Shown here: positions 16,930 to 25,341 of the stretch, in pieces
How the letters are laid out: every line of letters starts with the position of its first letter
Position numbering within the stretch: the stretch's first letter is position 1
Assembly (NCBI GenBank): GCA_903884945.1
Contig: CAISGR010000098.1
Coordinates: forward strand, 1-50,772
DNA from: an uncultured bacterium
GTDB taxonomy: Bacteria > Pseudomonadota > Alphaproteobacteria > Sphingomonadales > Sphingomonadaceae
Length of the DNA stretch: 50,772 nucleotides
Direction of reading: 5' to 3'
The notes under the pieces: model-generated
Database searches by the model: none
Told to the model about the DNA's origin: nothing
The model's input: only the letters and a program-made list of their open reading frames with translations
Position numbers and translations under genes: made by a program

Positions 16930-17813
16930 GCCGGGCAGGTCTCCAGCCAGTGGTTTGCGATATCGATGCGGCGGGCGATCCAGGCGTCGCCGCTGCCGAT
17001 CACATGATCGAGGAACTGCGCCACCGCGATCGCGCGGCCCGGCCGGCCGGCGATGCGGCCGTGCAGCCCGACCGACATCATCCGGCCGCCCTCGGCGCGC
17101 AGCTGCTCGAAGGTGTCGACGAGATAACGGAAGAACTGCACGCCCTCGGTGAAGCCGTTGAGCGCGACCATCTTCATGTCGTTGGCATCGAGCGTATAGG
17201 GCACGATCAGCTGCGCCCGCCCGTGCCGGCGATCATAATAGGGCAGATCGTCGGCATAGCTGTCCGCGTCATAGGTGAAGCCGCCTTCCTCGGCGACGAG
17301 CCGCGCCGTGTTGGGCGAGGTGCGGCCCTGGTACCAGCCGAGCGGGCGCGTACCGGTCAGGCGGGTATGCAGCTCGATCGCCTGGTGGATATGCTCGCGC
17401 TCCACTTCTTCGGGCACAGATTGATAGTCGATCCAGCGATAGCCGTGGCTCGCAATCTCCCAATCGGCCCTGAGCATTGCCTCGACCGCCGCGGGATTCA
17501 GCGCCATGGCGCTCGCGACGCCGAACACGGTGATCGGCACCTGGCGCTCGGCGAACAGGCGCTGGAGGCGCCAGAAACCGGCGCGGCTGCCATATTCGTA
17601 AAGGCTTTCCATCGCCATCGCGCGCGCCGGATGGCTGGCCGCTCCGACCATTTCGGAGAGGAATGCCTCGGAGCCCCGGTCGCCGTTGAGGACGCTGTTC
17701 TCCGCGCCCTCCTCATAGTTGAGCACGATCTGCACGGCCACGCGCGCGCCGCCGGGCCAGCGCGGGTCGGGCGGAGTCGGGCCGTAGCCGACCAGATCGC
17801 GGGCGGCGGTCAT
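16926..17813 (-). CDS. puuE: Allantoinase PuuE (polysaccharide-deacetylase fold)
   Basis: Metal-independent allantoinase hydrolysing allantoin to allantoate. It is 295 residues, close to the family's 300-310. 'VLNYEEGAENSVLNGD' (about residues 31-46), 'SRAGFWRLQRLF', 'EIASHGYRWIDYQ' (about 138-150) and 'PLGWYQGRTSPNTARL' are characteristic of PuuE rather than of sugar deacetylases. It is unrelated to the amidohydrolase-type AllB. Translation may be coupled to pucG through the mini-ORF in the 61-bp gap upstream, and it overlaps hpxZ by 4 bp downstream. Confidence 0.93.
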   Translation of the reverse strand: MTAARDLVGYGPTPPDPRWPGGARVAVQIVLNYEEGAENSVLNGDRGSEAFLSEMVGAASHPARAMAMESLYEYGSRAGFWRLQRLFAERQVPITVFGVASAMALNPAAVEAMLRADWEIASHGYRWIDYQSVPEEVEREHIHQAIELHTRLTGTRPLGWYQGRTSPNTARLVAEEGGFTYDADSYADDLPYYDRRHGRAQLIVPYTLDANDMKMVALNGFTEGVQFFRYLVDTFEQLRAEGGRMMSVGLHGRIAGRPGRAIAVAQFLDHVIGSGDAWIARRIDIANHWLETCPA

Positions 17814-17878
17814 GCGGACGCCTCCCGCATTCCTTCTCCCCGCGAGAGCGGGAGCGCGCGCCGGTCAAACAGTCTCAT
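17810..17878 (-). other. Mini-ORF (22 codons) bridging pucG and puuE over a palindromic spacer
   Basis: The ATG at 17878 overlaps the pucG stop (ATGA) and the frame closes with a TGA inside the puuE ATG (again ATGA), giving a 22-residue peptide starting MRLFDRRALP. The DNA contains a short hairpin (CCCGC-gaga-GCGGG, about 17838-17851) resembling the GC-rich palindromic repeats scattered through many proteobacterial genomes. The encoded 'ALPLSRG' resembles the 'PLPLRAR' of the uraH-xdhA mini-ORF. It may be a repeat tolerated because it keeps ribosome traffic intact. Confidence 0.3.
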
Positions 17879-19104
17879 GCCTTCCATGCCTCCAGCGCCG
17901 CATCCACCCCGGCGCCCGGCGGCGTTGCGAAACCCTCCGCGCGCAGCACCGCTTCCAGCGCGCCGAGCGTGATCGCCACCTTGTGCTTCATGGCATTGTA
18001 TCCCATCGCGCCGATCCGCCAGATCCGTCCCTGGAGCGGGCCGAACGCAGCCCCGATCTCGATCTCGAAATCCTCGCGCATCCGCCGCCGCACCGCTTCG
18101 CCGTCGACGCCGTCCGGAATCAGGATGCCGGTGACGTTGGTCATGCGGTGCGCGTCGTCGCCGAACACCGTCAGCCCCAGCGCGCGCGCGCCGGCGACGA
18201 CCGAACGGCCCGCCGCCGCATGCCGCGCGAACCGCGCCGCCAGCCCCTCGCCGAGCGCCACCCGGGCGCATTCGCGCGCACCATAGAGCATCGTCGTCGC
18301 CTCGGTGTGATGGTTGAGGCGCTTCTCGCTCCAATAATCCATCACCATCGCGAGATCGAAGTAATTGGAACCGATCCGGGCGCCGGTGCCATTGGCGATA
18401 TCCTCGCGGACGATCCCCCTTTCGACGTGGCGGCGCGCGACAATATGCTCGGCGGCGCGATCGGAAAGGGTGATCGGGGCGGAGCCAGACGGGCCGCCGA
18501 GGCATTTCTGCAGGCCGCCGGTGACGATATCGACCCCCCAGCCATCCGCCTCGATCGGCATGCCGCCAAGCGTCGCGGTCGCATCGACATAGGAGAGCGC
18601 ACCGGCCGCACGGCACAGCGCGCCGAAGCCGGCGAGCGGCTGCGCCACGGTCGTCGAGGTATCGCCGTGCACGGTTGCGACGACCCTGGGCCCGGTGCGC
18701 TCGATCGCGGCCGCGATCGCGTCGAGCGGGACGATCTCGCCCCAGGGCGCATCGACCGTCTCGATCACGCCGCCGATCCGTTCGACGATCTCGCGCAGCA
18801 ACAGGCCGAACCGGCCGAAATTGACGATCAGCACGGTGTCGCCCGGCGCGACCAGGCTGACCAGCGAGGCCTCGATCGCGGCGCGCGCCGTGCCGTCGAT
18901 CAGGAAGGTCCAGCGATTCCCGGTCCCGAAGATCGGGCGGTACAGCGCCATGACCTGATTCATATAGGCCGTCATCTCGGGGTCGAACTGGCCGAGCAGG
19001 TCCGCCGACATCGCGCGCAGCACGCGGGGATGGGCATTGACCGGCCCCGGCCCCATCAGCAGGCGCTGGGGCGGATCGATCTCTCCGAAAAGGTCGGGCG
19101 TCAA
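17875..19104 (-). CDS. pucG: (S)-ureidoglycine--glyoxylate aminotransferase
   Basis: PLP-dependent class V aminotransferase moving the amino group of ureidoglycine to glyoxylate, yielding oxalurate and glycine. It is 409 residues. 'RLLMGPGPVNAHPRV' opens the protein. 'SYVDATATLGGMP' carries the PLP-pyridine Asp174, and 'TGGLQKCLGGPSGSAPI' carries the Schiff-base Lys200; that extended lysine motif is what I recall as typical of PucG rather than of alanine-glyoxylate or serine-glyoxylate enzymes. The ATG overlaps the allantoate amidohydrolase stop by 4 bp. Its use implies a need for glyoxylate and commits nitrogen to oxalurate, which fits the hpxW and hpxZ genes in the same operon. Confidence 0.88.
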   Translation of the reverse strand: MTPDLFGEIDPPQRLLMGPGPVNAHPRVLRAMSADLLGQFDPEMTAYMNQVMALYRPIFGTGNRWTFLIDGTARAAIEASLVSLVAPGDTVLIVNFGRFGLLLREIVERIGGVIETVDAPWGEIVPLDAIAAAIERTGPRVVATVHGDTSTTVAQPLAGFGALCRAAGALSYVDATATLGGMPIEADGWGVDIVTGGLQKCLGGPSGSAPITLSDRAAEHIVARRHVERGIVREDIANGTGARIGSNYFDLAMVMDYWSEKRLNHHTEATTMLYGARECARVALGEGLAARFARHAAAGRSVVAGARALGLTVFGDDAHRMTNVTGILIPDGVDGEAVRRRMREDFEIEIGAAFGPLQGRIWRIGAMGYNAMKHKVAITLGALEAVLRAEGFATPPGAGVDAALEAWKA

Positions 19105-20351
19105 AAAGTCTCTCCCAGGAACGTCTCGCCGAACCGCTCGATGAAGCCGAGCATCACGCGGCGGGCGATTTCAGCATCGGCCGGCGCCACCGCCTCGGCC
19201 GGATTGTGGCTGACGCCGCCGGCGCAGCGGATGAACAGCATCGCCGTGGGGCAGAAGGATGCCATCACCATCGCGTCATGGCCGGCACCGCTGGCGAGGC
19301 GGCGCTCGGGCTGATTCTCGGCCGCCATGGCGATGGCGAGGAGGTCCATCAGCTTCGGATCGCACGGGCTGGGCGGCAATTCGTGGACGCGCCGGGCGAC
19401 CAAGCCGACGCCGCGCCGGGCACCGATCGTCTTCAGCTCGGCGATGATCGCCGCAGCGGCGGCATCGCGCACCGCCGGATCGAGCGCGCGGACATCAAGC
19501 GAGAAATCGACATGGCCGGGAATGACGTTGACTGCGTCGGGCGTGACGTCCAGCCGCCCGACGGTGGCGACCAGATCAGCCGGGCCTTCGCCACCGATCC
19601 GCTCGACCACCAGCACCGCCTCGGCCGCCGCCGCGAGCGCGTCGCGGCGCAGCGCCATCGAGGTGGTGCCGGCATGGCCCGCCATCCCCTCGATCACCAC
19701 GCGGTAGCGCAACTGGCCGGCGATGCCGGTGACGATGCCGACGGCAAGACCCTCCGCCTCGAGCGTCGGGCCCTGCTCGATATGCGCCTCGAGATAGCCG
19801 ATCACCGAGCCGGGCTTGCGTGCCGCTCCGCCGAAGCGATCGGGCGCGAAGCCATTGTCGGCGAGCGCCTGGCGCACGATCGTTCCGTCCAGCCCGACGA
19901 CCGCGAGGCTGGCCGGATCGAAACTGCCGGCGACGGCCCGGCTGGTCAGCATCGGCGCGGGGAAGCGCGAGCCCTCCTCGTCGCCGAACGCGATCACCTC
20001 GATCGCGAAGGGCAGGCGCTTGCCCGCCTTGCCGAGCGCCACCACGCATTCGATGCCGAGCATCACGCCGAGCGGGCCATCATAGCGGCCGGCATCGCGC
20101 ACGCTGTCGATATGGCTGCCGATCAGCAGCGCCGGGGCATCGGGCGTCGCGCCTTCATAGCGGCCGACCAGGTTGGTCGCGGCATCGGTGCGCACCGTCA
20201 TGCCCGCCTCGGCCATCCAGCCGCCGACCGCCTTTTGCGCGGCAGCGAAAGCGGGGGTCAGCCAGCCGCGATACAGGCCGTCGGCCATGTCGCTATAGGG
20301 CGCGACGCCGAGTGCGTCGCACCGCGCCACCGCGCGGGCGCCACCGCTCAC
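19101..20351 (-). CDS. allC: Allantoate amidohydrolase (M20 family)
   Basis: Binuclear-metal amidohydrolase cleaving allantoate to ureidoglycine, ammonia and CO2. It is 416 residues. Metal ligands are visible in 'LIGSHIDSVRDAGRYDG' (His80, Asp91), 'AFGDEEGSRF' (Glu125/126) and 'YLEAHIEQGP' (His190), with a further His in 'CAGGVSHNPAE' near the C-terminus. The GTG at 20351 forms a GTGA overlap with the hpxW stop; an adjacent in-frame GTG at 20354 is equally open. Called HpxK in Klebsiella-type clusters. M20 relatives such as beta-ureidopropionase and N-carbamoyl-amino-acid hydrolase look similar; context decides. Confidence 0.88.
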   Translation of the reverse strand: MSGGARAVARCDALGVAPYSDMADGLYRGWLTPAFAAAQKAVGGWMAEAGMTVRTDAATNLVGRYEGATPDAPALLIGSHIDSVRDAGRYDGPLGVMLGIECVVALGKAGKRLPFAIEVIAFGDEEGSRFPAPMLTSRAVAGSFDPASLAVVGLDGTIVRQALADNGFAPDRFGGAARKPGSVIGYLEAHIEQGPTLEAEGLAVGIVTGIAGQLRYRVVIEGMAGHAGTTSMALRRDALAAAAEAVLVVERIGGEGPADLVATVGRLDVTPDAVNVIPGHVDFSLDVRALDPAVRDAAAAAIIAELKTIGARRGVGLVARRVHELPPSPCDPKLMDLLAIAMAAENQPERRLASGAGHDAMVMASFCPTAMLFIRCAGGVSHNPAEAVAPADAEIARRVMLGFIERFGETFLGETF

Positions 20352-21928
20352 CACGACGCCACCTGGCCGTCGCTGCGCGGATCGGTCGCGCCCTCGAGCA
20401 GACCATCCGCATGACGTACGATCGCGCCGGCATGGCCCATGGTGGCAGTGAAGGCGGGCAGCAGCTCGACCTGATGCCCGGCGGCGCGAAGCTCCTCATA
20501 GAGGTCGAGCGCGAAGCGGTCCTCGATCTTCAGGCTCGTGCTGTTGTCCCCCCAGGTGCGCCCGAGCAGCCAGCGCGGACGGCTGATCGCTTCCTGCAGG
20601 CCGATGCCGTAGCGCGCATAGCGGGTGAAGATCGCGGCCTGGGTCTGGGGCTGGCCCTCGCCGCCCATGGTGCCGTACGCCATCACCCGCCCGTCATCGA
20701 AGCGTGCAAGCGCCGGGTTGAGCGTGTGGAACGGCTTGCGCCGCGGCTTGAGCGCGTTCCAGCCGCCCGGCGCGAGGCGGAAGCTGCTGCCGCGATTCTG
20801 CCAGGTGATCCCGGTCTTGGGGAGGACGATGCCCGAGCCGAACTCGAAATAGGTGCTCTGGATCGAGCTCACGACGCGCCCTTCGGCATCGGCTGCGCCG
20901 AACCAGCCGGTGTCGCCCGCGCTGGCCGGCTGCGGCCAGGGCAGCGCGCGATCGAGATCGATCCGCGTCGCCATCTCGTCGAGCCCGGCGGCATCGTCCA
21001 GCACGGCCTGCGGATCGATGCTCATATAGGCGCGGTCGCCGACATGGCGGTCGCGGAACAGAAAGGCCTGCTTGGTCGCCTCGACCAGGCCGTGGATATG
21101 ATCGAAGCTCTCCGCCTCGCCGGCATGGAGCCGGTCGAACAGCGCGAGGATCAGCAGGGAAGCGAGCCCCTGGGTGGGTGGCGCGGTATTGAACAGCGTG
21201 GCGCCGGCGATGGGTACGGAGAGCGGCGCAGGCCGGGTGGCACGGTGCGCGGCAAGATCGGCCGCGGTGACCGGGCTGCCGAGCCGGCCGAGATCGCCGG
21301 CGATCGCGCGGGCGAGCGCACCGTCATAGAAGCTCGCCAGGCCGTCGCGCGCAAGCAGGGTCAGCGTCGCGGCCAGCACCGGCTGGCGCAGGATCTCGCC
21401 CTCGACCAGCGGGCGCGCCAGCGGCTCGAAGATGTCGGCCCAGGCGCCGGGCTGGCCGCGCAGCTCCGCCCCCTTGGTCGCGGCGATCTCGGCGCCGCCG
21501 CGGGTGACGGCGACGCCCTCCTCGGCGTGATGGATCGCATCGCGCAGCAGCCGCGCGAGCGGCAGCCTGCCGCCGCTGGCCTCGAGCGCCGCCGCCCAGC
21601 CCGAGATCGTGCCGGCCACGGTGTTCGCCGCCAGCGGGCCGCGCCAGGGGATCGTCTCCAGCCCGGCGTAGAGAGCGAGATCGGCCGCCGCCGCGGCACC
21701 GCCACAGGCGTCGATCGCATGGGTGCGACCGTCCGGCTCGGCGATCAGCCAGAAGCCGTCGCCGCCGATCCCGGTCATGTGCGGATAGACCACCGCGAGG
21801 CAGGCAGCGACCGCGACGGTCGCCTCCACCGCGTTGCCGCCATCCTGCAATACGCCCAGCCCCGCCTGTGCGGCGAGGTGGTGCGGCGCGGTGACCATGC
21901 CGCGCAGGCTGCGCACCTCATGCTGCAT
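20348..21928 (-). CDS. hpxW: Oxamate amidohydrolase HpxW (gamma-glutamyltransferase superfamily)
   Basis: Ntn-hydrolase hydrolysing oxamate to oxalate and ammonia, the last nitrogen-releasing step of the oxalurate branch. It is 526 residues from the ATG at 21928; a TTG at 21946 is an alternative, and the ribosome-binding site is weak for both. N-terminal 'MVTAPHHLAAQAGLGVLQDGG' and 'HMTGIGGDGFW' are GGT-family segments. The self-cleavage position is expected at 'SAGDTGWFGAAD' with Thr340 as nucleophile. 'IQSTYFEFGSG' and 'ITWQNRGSSF' resemble HpxW rather than true GGT, and there is no signal peptide, unlike periplasmic GGT. Its stop overlaps the allantoate amidohydrolase start. Confidence 0.84.
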   Translation of the reverse strand: MQHEVRSLRGMVTAPHHLAAQAGLGVLQDGGNAVEATVAVAACLAVVYPHMTGIGGDGFWLIAEPDGRTHAIDACGGAAAAADLALYAGLETIPWRGPLAANTVAGTISGWAAALEASGGRLPLARLLRDAIHHAEEGVAVTRGGAEIAATKGAELRGQPGAWADIFEPLARPLVEGEILRQPVLAATLTLLARDGLASFYDGALARAIAGDLGRLGSPVTAADLAAHRATRPAPLSVPIAGATLFNTAPPTQGLASLLILALFDRLHAGEAESFDHIHGLVEATKQAFLFRDRHVGDRAYMSIDPQAVLDDAAGLDEMATRIDLDRALPWPQPASAGDTGWFGAADAEGRVVSSIQSTYFEFGSGIVLPKTGITWQNRGSSFRLAPGGWNALKPRRKPFHTLNPALARFDDGRVMAYGTMGGEGQPQTQAAIFTRYARYGIGLQEAISRPRWLLGRTWGDNSTSLKIEDRFALDLYEELRAAGHQVELLPAFTATMGHAGAIVRHADGLLEGATDPRSDGQVASW

Positions 21929-21983
21929 TCGCAAACCCTGCTTCAACCACGTCCATCATGCCGTCATGAACCTGTCGCGCCGA

Positions 21984-23339
21984 TCATGCCACCGCCAGCC
22001 AGGCAAAACGCACGACGAACAGGATTGCCAGCACCAGCAACAGCCAGTCGCCGCGCGTGATCCGGCCGCGCAGCAACTTGAGCAGCGCGTGCGCGGTGAT
22101 GCCGAAGGCGAGCCCGTTGGCGATCGAGAAGGTCAGCGGGATCATGATCAGGGTGAGGAAGGCAGGGATCGCCGAGTCGGGATCGTCCCACGCCACCTCG
22201 GCGAGCGGCATCATCATCAGCGCGCCGACCAGGACCAGCGCCGGCGCGGTCGCGGCGAGCGGCACGAGCTGCGCGAACGGCGCGACGAACATCGCGGCGA
22301 GGAACAACAGGCCGGTCACGACCGCGGTGAGGCCGGTGCGGCCACCCGCCTCGACGCCCGCCGCGCTCTCGACATAGGAGGTGACGGTGCTGGTACCGGC
22401 GAGCGCGCCGATGATCGTCGCGATCGCGTCAGTGAACAGCATGCGGTTGAGGCGCGGGATGCGCCCGTCGGGGCCGACCAGCCCCGCGCGCTTCGTCACC
22501 GCCACCAGCGTGCCGATATTGTCGAACAGGTCGACGAACAGGAAGACGAACAGGATCTCGAGCACGCCGATGCCGTGCTTGCCGTCCGCGCCGAACACCC
22601 CGCCGAGATCGAGCCGGAACGCCGTCTGGGTCAGCGCCTCGACCGAATAGGGCTGCGGCGTGAAGGCGACGAGGCCCATCGCCCAGCCGGCAAGCGTGGT
22701 CACGACGATGCCGATCAGCACCGCACCGCGCACCCGCCAGGCGCTGAGCGCCGCGATCACGACCAGCCCGATCAGCGCCAGCACGGCGGACGGGGCATGG
22801 AGATTGCCGAGCGCGACGCTGGTGGCCGGGTTGTTGACCACGATGCCGGCATTCTTCAGGCCGATGAAGCCGATGAACAGGCCGATGCCACCGGCCACGG
22901 CCGCGAGCAGGTGCGGCGGGATCGCGGCGATGATCAGCTGGCGGATGCCCGCCGCCGTGAGCAGCAGGAAGGCGACGCCCGAGATCAGCACGCAGCCGAG
23001 CGCCACCGGCCAGGGCACGCCCATGCCCTGCACCACGGTGAAGCTGAAATAGGCATTGAGCCCCATGCCCGGCGCGAGCGCGAGCGGGGTATTGGCGAAC
23101 AGGCCCATCATGATGCTCGCCACGCCCGCCGCGAAACAGGTCGCGGCCGCGACGGCAGCGACCGGCATGCCGGCCTGGCCGAGGATGGCGGGGTTGACGA
23201 CGATGATATAGGCCATGGTGAGGAAGGTGGTGGTGCCCGCCAGCACTTCAGTGCGCGCATTGGTGCCGCGCCCGGCGAAATCGAACCAGGACGCGATCCG
23301 CCCCGGCGTACTGCTCCTCGATTCCCCTATAGTCGGCAT
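21984..23339 (-). CDS. NCS2/AzgA-like purine permease
   Basis: Polytopic inner-membrane transporter, probably importing guanine, hypoxanthine or adenine with protons. It is 451 residues with about 12-14 hydrophobic segments. 'GTTTFLTMAYIIVVNP', 'APGMGLNAYFSF' (about residue 88) and 'FVDLFDNIGTLVAV' are diagnostic of the AzgA/PbuG branch of NCS2 rather than of UraA/xanthine permeases. The ATG at 23339 is preceded by GGGGGAG at good spacing; longer upstream frames are not needed. It is the first gene of the purine operon, so transport and the first catabolic steps would be expressed together. Guanine as a substrate is supported by the terminal guaD gene. Confidence 0.88.
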   Translation of the reverse strand: MPTIGESRSSTPGRIASWFDFAGRGTNARTEVLAGTTTFLTMAYIIVVNPAILGQAGMPVAAVAAATCFAAGVASIMMGLFANTPLALAPGMGLNAYFSFTVVQGMGVPWPVALGCVLISGVAFLLLTAAGIRQLIIAAIPPHLLAAVAGGIGLFIGFIGLKNAGIVVNNPATSVALGNLHAPSAVLALIGLVVIAALSAWRVRGAVLIGIVVTTLAGWAMGLVAFTPQPYSVEALTQTAFRLDLGGVFGADGKHGIGVLEILFVFLFVDLFDNIGTLVAVTKRAGLVGPDGRIPRLNRMLFTDAIATIIGALAGTSTVTSYVESAAGVEAGGRTGLTAVVTGLLFLAAMFVAPFAQLVPLAATAPALVLVGALMMMPLAEVAWDDPDSAIPAFLTLIMIPLTFSIANGLAFGITAHALLKLLRGRITRGDWLLLVLAILFVVRFAWLAVA

Positions 23340-23566
23340 TGGCGGCTCCCCCGGTGTCCCGATCCGCTCCCGCCGTCTTCCGGTCGGCGCCGGATCAACC
23401 CGCCGACCATAGCGCGACTCTGCCCGAACGGAAGAGGGCTCGGGCCACCAAAGCCACCGACGGCGGCCGATCCGAACGGGACGGGGCACGCTGCAGTTGC
23501 GAAGAAAGCATCGCACACTGCCCGCTAAGCCATTGCGACCCGCCGTCGATCGCGCCAAGGGGCGGC
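23340..23566. promoter_or_regulatory. Divergent control region of the purine operon and BASS transporter
   Basis: This 227-bp gap must hold the main promoter of the 15-kb purine operon (minus strand) and that of the plus-strand transporter. It contains an inverted repeat GCCCGA-N12-TCGGGC (23422-23427 and 23440-23445). A weak minus-strand promoter-like pair lies near 23410-23440 (TTCCGT, 16 bp, TATGGT). No convincing riboswitch fold was recognised. Regulator and promoter positions are inference. Confidence 0.4.
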
Positions 23567-24535
23567 ATGCTGAAGCGCTTCCTCGTCATCTTCGAGCCGT
23601 TCATCCTTGCCCTGCTGGGCACCGTGCTGCTCGCCTCCCTGCTGCCGCCGCGCGGCGCCGCGGTGCCGGTGTTCGGCGCGATCGCCGATGCGGGGATCGT
23701 CTTGCTGTTCTTCCTGCACGGCGCGAAGCTGTCGCGCGAGGCGATCCTGGAAGGCGCACGCAACTGGAAGCTGCACCTCGCGGTGTTCGCCGCGACCTAT
23801 ATCCTGTTCCCGCTGCTCGGGCTGGGCATCACCGCGCTGCCGATCCTGTCAGGCCCGGTCGCAATGGGCATGCTGTTCCTCACGCTCCTGCCGTCGACCG
23901 TGCAGTCCTCGATCGCCTTCACCGCGATCGCGCGCGGCAATGTCGCCGCCGCGGTGTGCAGCGCTTCCTTCTCCAACCTGATCGGCATCGTGCTGACCCC
24001 GGCGCTCGCCGCCATCCTGATCCGGTCGGGCGGCAGCGGCTCGGCGGTATCGTTCGCATCGGTCCAGACGATCATCTTCCAGCTGCTGGTACCCTTTGTC
24101 GCCGGGCACCTGCTCCGGCCCGTGATCGGCGGCTTCGTGTCGCGCCAGAAGCGGCTCGTCACGCTGGTCGATCGCGGATCGATCCTGATGGTCGTCTACA
24201 CGGCGTTCGGCGCGGCGGTGGTCGAGGGCCTGTGGCACCAGCTCTCGGCGGGCGAGCTAGGCCTGTTGCTGATCGTCTGTACCGTGCTGCTCGCGCTCGT
24301 GCTGCTGACCACCTGGGTGGCGGGGCGGCTGCTCGGCTTCTCGCGCGAGGACGCGATCGTGCTACTGTTCTGCGGCTCCAAGAAGAGCCTGGCGTCGGGC
24401 GTGCCGATGGCGGGCGTGCTGTTCCCGCCGGCGCAGGTCGGCCTCGTCATCCTGCCGCTGATGCTGTTCCACCAGCTCCAGCTGATCGCCTGCGCGATCA
24501 TCGCGCGGCGTTACGCGGACGACCCCGTCACGTAA
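23567..24535 (+). CDS. BASS-family (bile acid:sodium symporter-like) transporter
   Basis: Membrane transporter of the SBF-like/YfeH type, 322 residues with about ten hydrophobic segments. 'FFLHGAKLSREAI' (about residue 48), 'LLPSTVQSSIAFTAIARGN' (about 107-125) and 'LLFCGSKKSLASGVPMA' (about 268) are the family's conserved crossover regions, with polar residues facing the substrate and Na+ sites. The ATG at 23567 follows AAGGGG at normal spacing; a longer upstream frame overlaps the divergent promoter region and is unlikely. Relatives carry organic acids, so the substrate cannot be named. It diverges from the purine operon and its tail overlaps the HAD gene by 25 bp. Confidence 0.82.
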   Translation: MLKRFLVIFEPFILALLGTVLLASLLPPRGAAVPVFGAIADAGIVLLFFLHGAKLSREAILEGARNWKLHLAVFAATYILFPLLGLGITALPILSGPVAMGMLFLTLLPSTVQSSIAFTAIARGNVAAAVCSASFSNLIGIVLTPALAAILIRSGGSGSAVSFASVQTIIFQLLVPFVAGHLLRPVIGGFVSRQKRLVTLVDRGSILMVVYTAFGAAVVEGLWHQLSAGELGLLLIVCTVLLALVLLTTWVAGRLLGFSREDAIVLLFCGSKKSLASGVPMAGVLFPPAQVGLVILPLMLFHQLQLIACAIIARRYADDPVT

Positions 24536-25341
24536 CAGCGCGGCAGGATGATCGTGTCGATCGCCTGGGCGACACCATCCGCATCGTTGCCGGCGGTGAC
24601 GAAGCCGGCGCGCTCGCGCACCTCGATCGGGCCCTGGCCCATCGCGATCGACAGGCCGGCGCGGTCGAACATGGCGAGATCATTGGCCTGGTCGCCGATC
24701 ACGGCGAGCCGGGCGAGCGGGACCTCCATCGCGCTGGCCAGCAGCGCGACGCCATCCCCCTTGTTCGCTGCCCGCGCCGTGACGTCCAGATAATAGGTCT
24801 GCGACTGCACCACCGTCGCCCGGTCGCCAAAGGCTTGGTGCACGCGGTCGTGCAGGCCGGCCAGCAGGGCGGGGTCGTCGCTGACGAAGGTGATCTTGTC
24901 CGCGCGGCCGAACAGCGGCGTGAAATCCTGCGTCACGATCGGGGCCTGGTTGGAGGCGATGCGCTCGGACGCGACATGATGGCCCTGGTCGGTGCTGGCA
25001 TACCAGCGATCGTCGGCGAACACCCAGCGGTCGACCGGCGCGGCACCGACCACCTCGAACAGGGCCGCGACCAGCGCGGGCTCGATATGATGCTGGCACA
25101 GCACGGTGCCGTCGCGGCGAAAGACCGTGCCGCCGTTGAACGCACCCATCGCGCCGTCCAGCCCGAGCGCGTCGGCGATCGGCATCATCCCGGAGCGCGG
25201 CCGCGCGCTGATGATGGTGAAGTCGATCCCCGCCGCCCGCAACCGGTCGACCGCCGCGATCGTGCCCGGGGTGAGCTGCTTTGCCCGGTCGACCAGCGTG
25301 CCGTCGACATCGGAGACGACGGCGCGGATCGATTCGCTCAT
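24511..25341 (-). CDS. HAD-superfamily phosphatase (Cof type)
   Basis: Cytoplasmic sugar-phosphate phosphatase of the Cof/IIB HAD class, 276 residues. Motif I '[11 protein letters not shown]' (nucleophile Asp11, acid Asp13), motif II '[12 protein letters not shown]', Lys in '[10 protein letters not shown]' (motif III) and motif IV '[14 protein letters not shown]' are all intact. The C2-type cap lies between them. It overlaps gnd by 4 bp as the last gene of the pentose-phosphate operon, suggesting dephosphorylation of a sugar phosphate or by-product of that pathway; the exact substrate is unknown. Confidence 0.88.
   Translation of the reverse strand: MSESIRAVVSDVDGTLVDRAKQLTPGTIAAVDRLRAAGIDFTIISARPRSGMMPIADALGLDGAMGAFNGGTVFRRDGTVLCQHHIEPALVAALFEVVGAAPVDRWVFADDRWYASTDQGHHVASERIASNQAPIVTQDFTPLFGRADKITFVSDDPALLAGLHDRVHQAFGDRATVVQSQTYYLDVTARAANKGDGVALLASAMEVPLARLAVIGDQANDLAMFDRAGLSIAMGQGPIEVRERAGFVTAGNDADGVAQAIDTIILPRCYVTGSSA

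Noticed and set aside
20348..21928. hpxW product as a classical gamma-glutamyltransferase
   Set aside because: It lacks a signal peptide, and its nucleophile region ('GDTGWFGAAD') and 'ITWQNRGSSF' differ from GGT. The purine-operon context favours oxamate amidohydrolase.
19820..22060. Very long open frames on the plus strand opposite hpxW and the allantoate amidohydrolase
   Set aside because: They are Arg/Ala/Gly/His-rich with no recognisable domain, and lie antisense to genes with full family motifs. Such frames are expected at this GC content.
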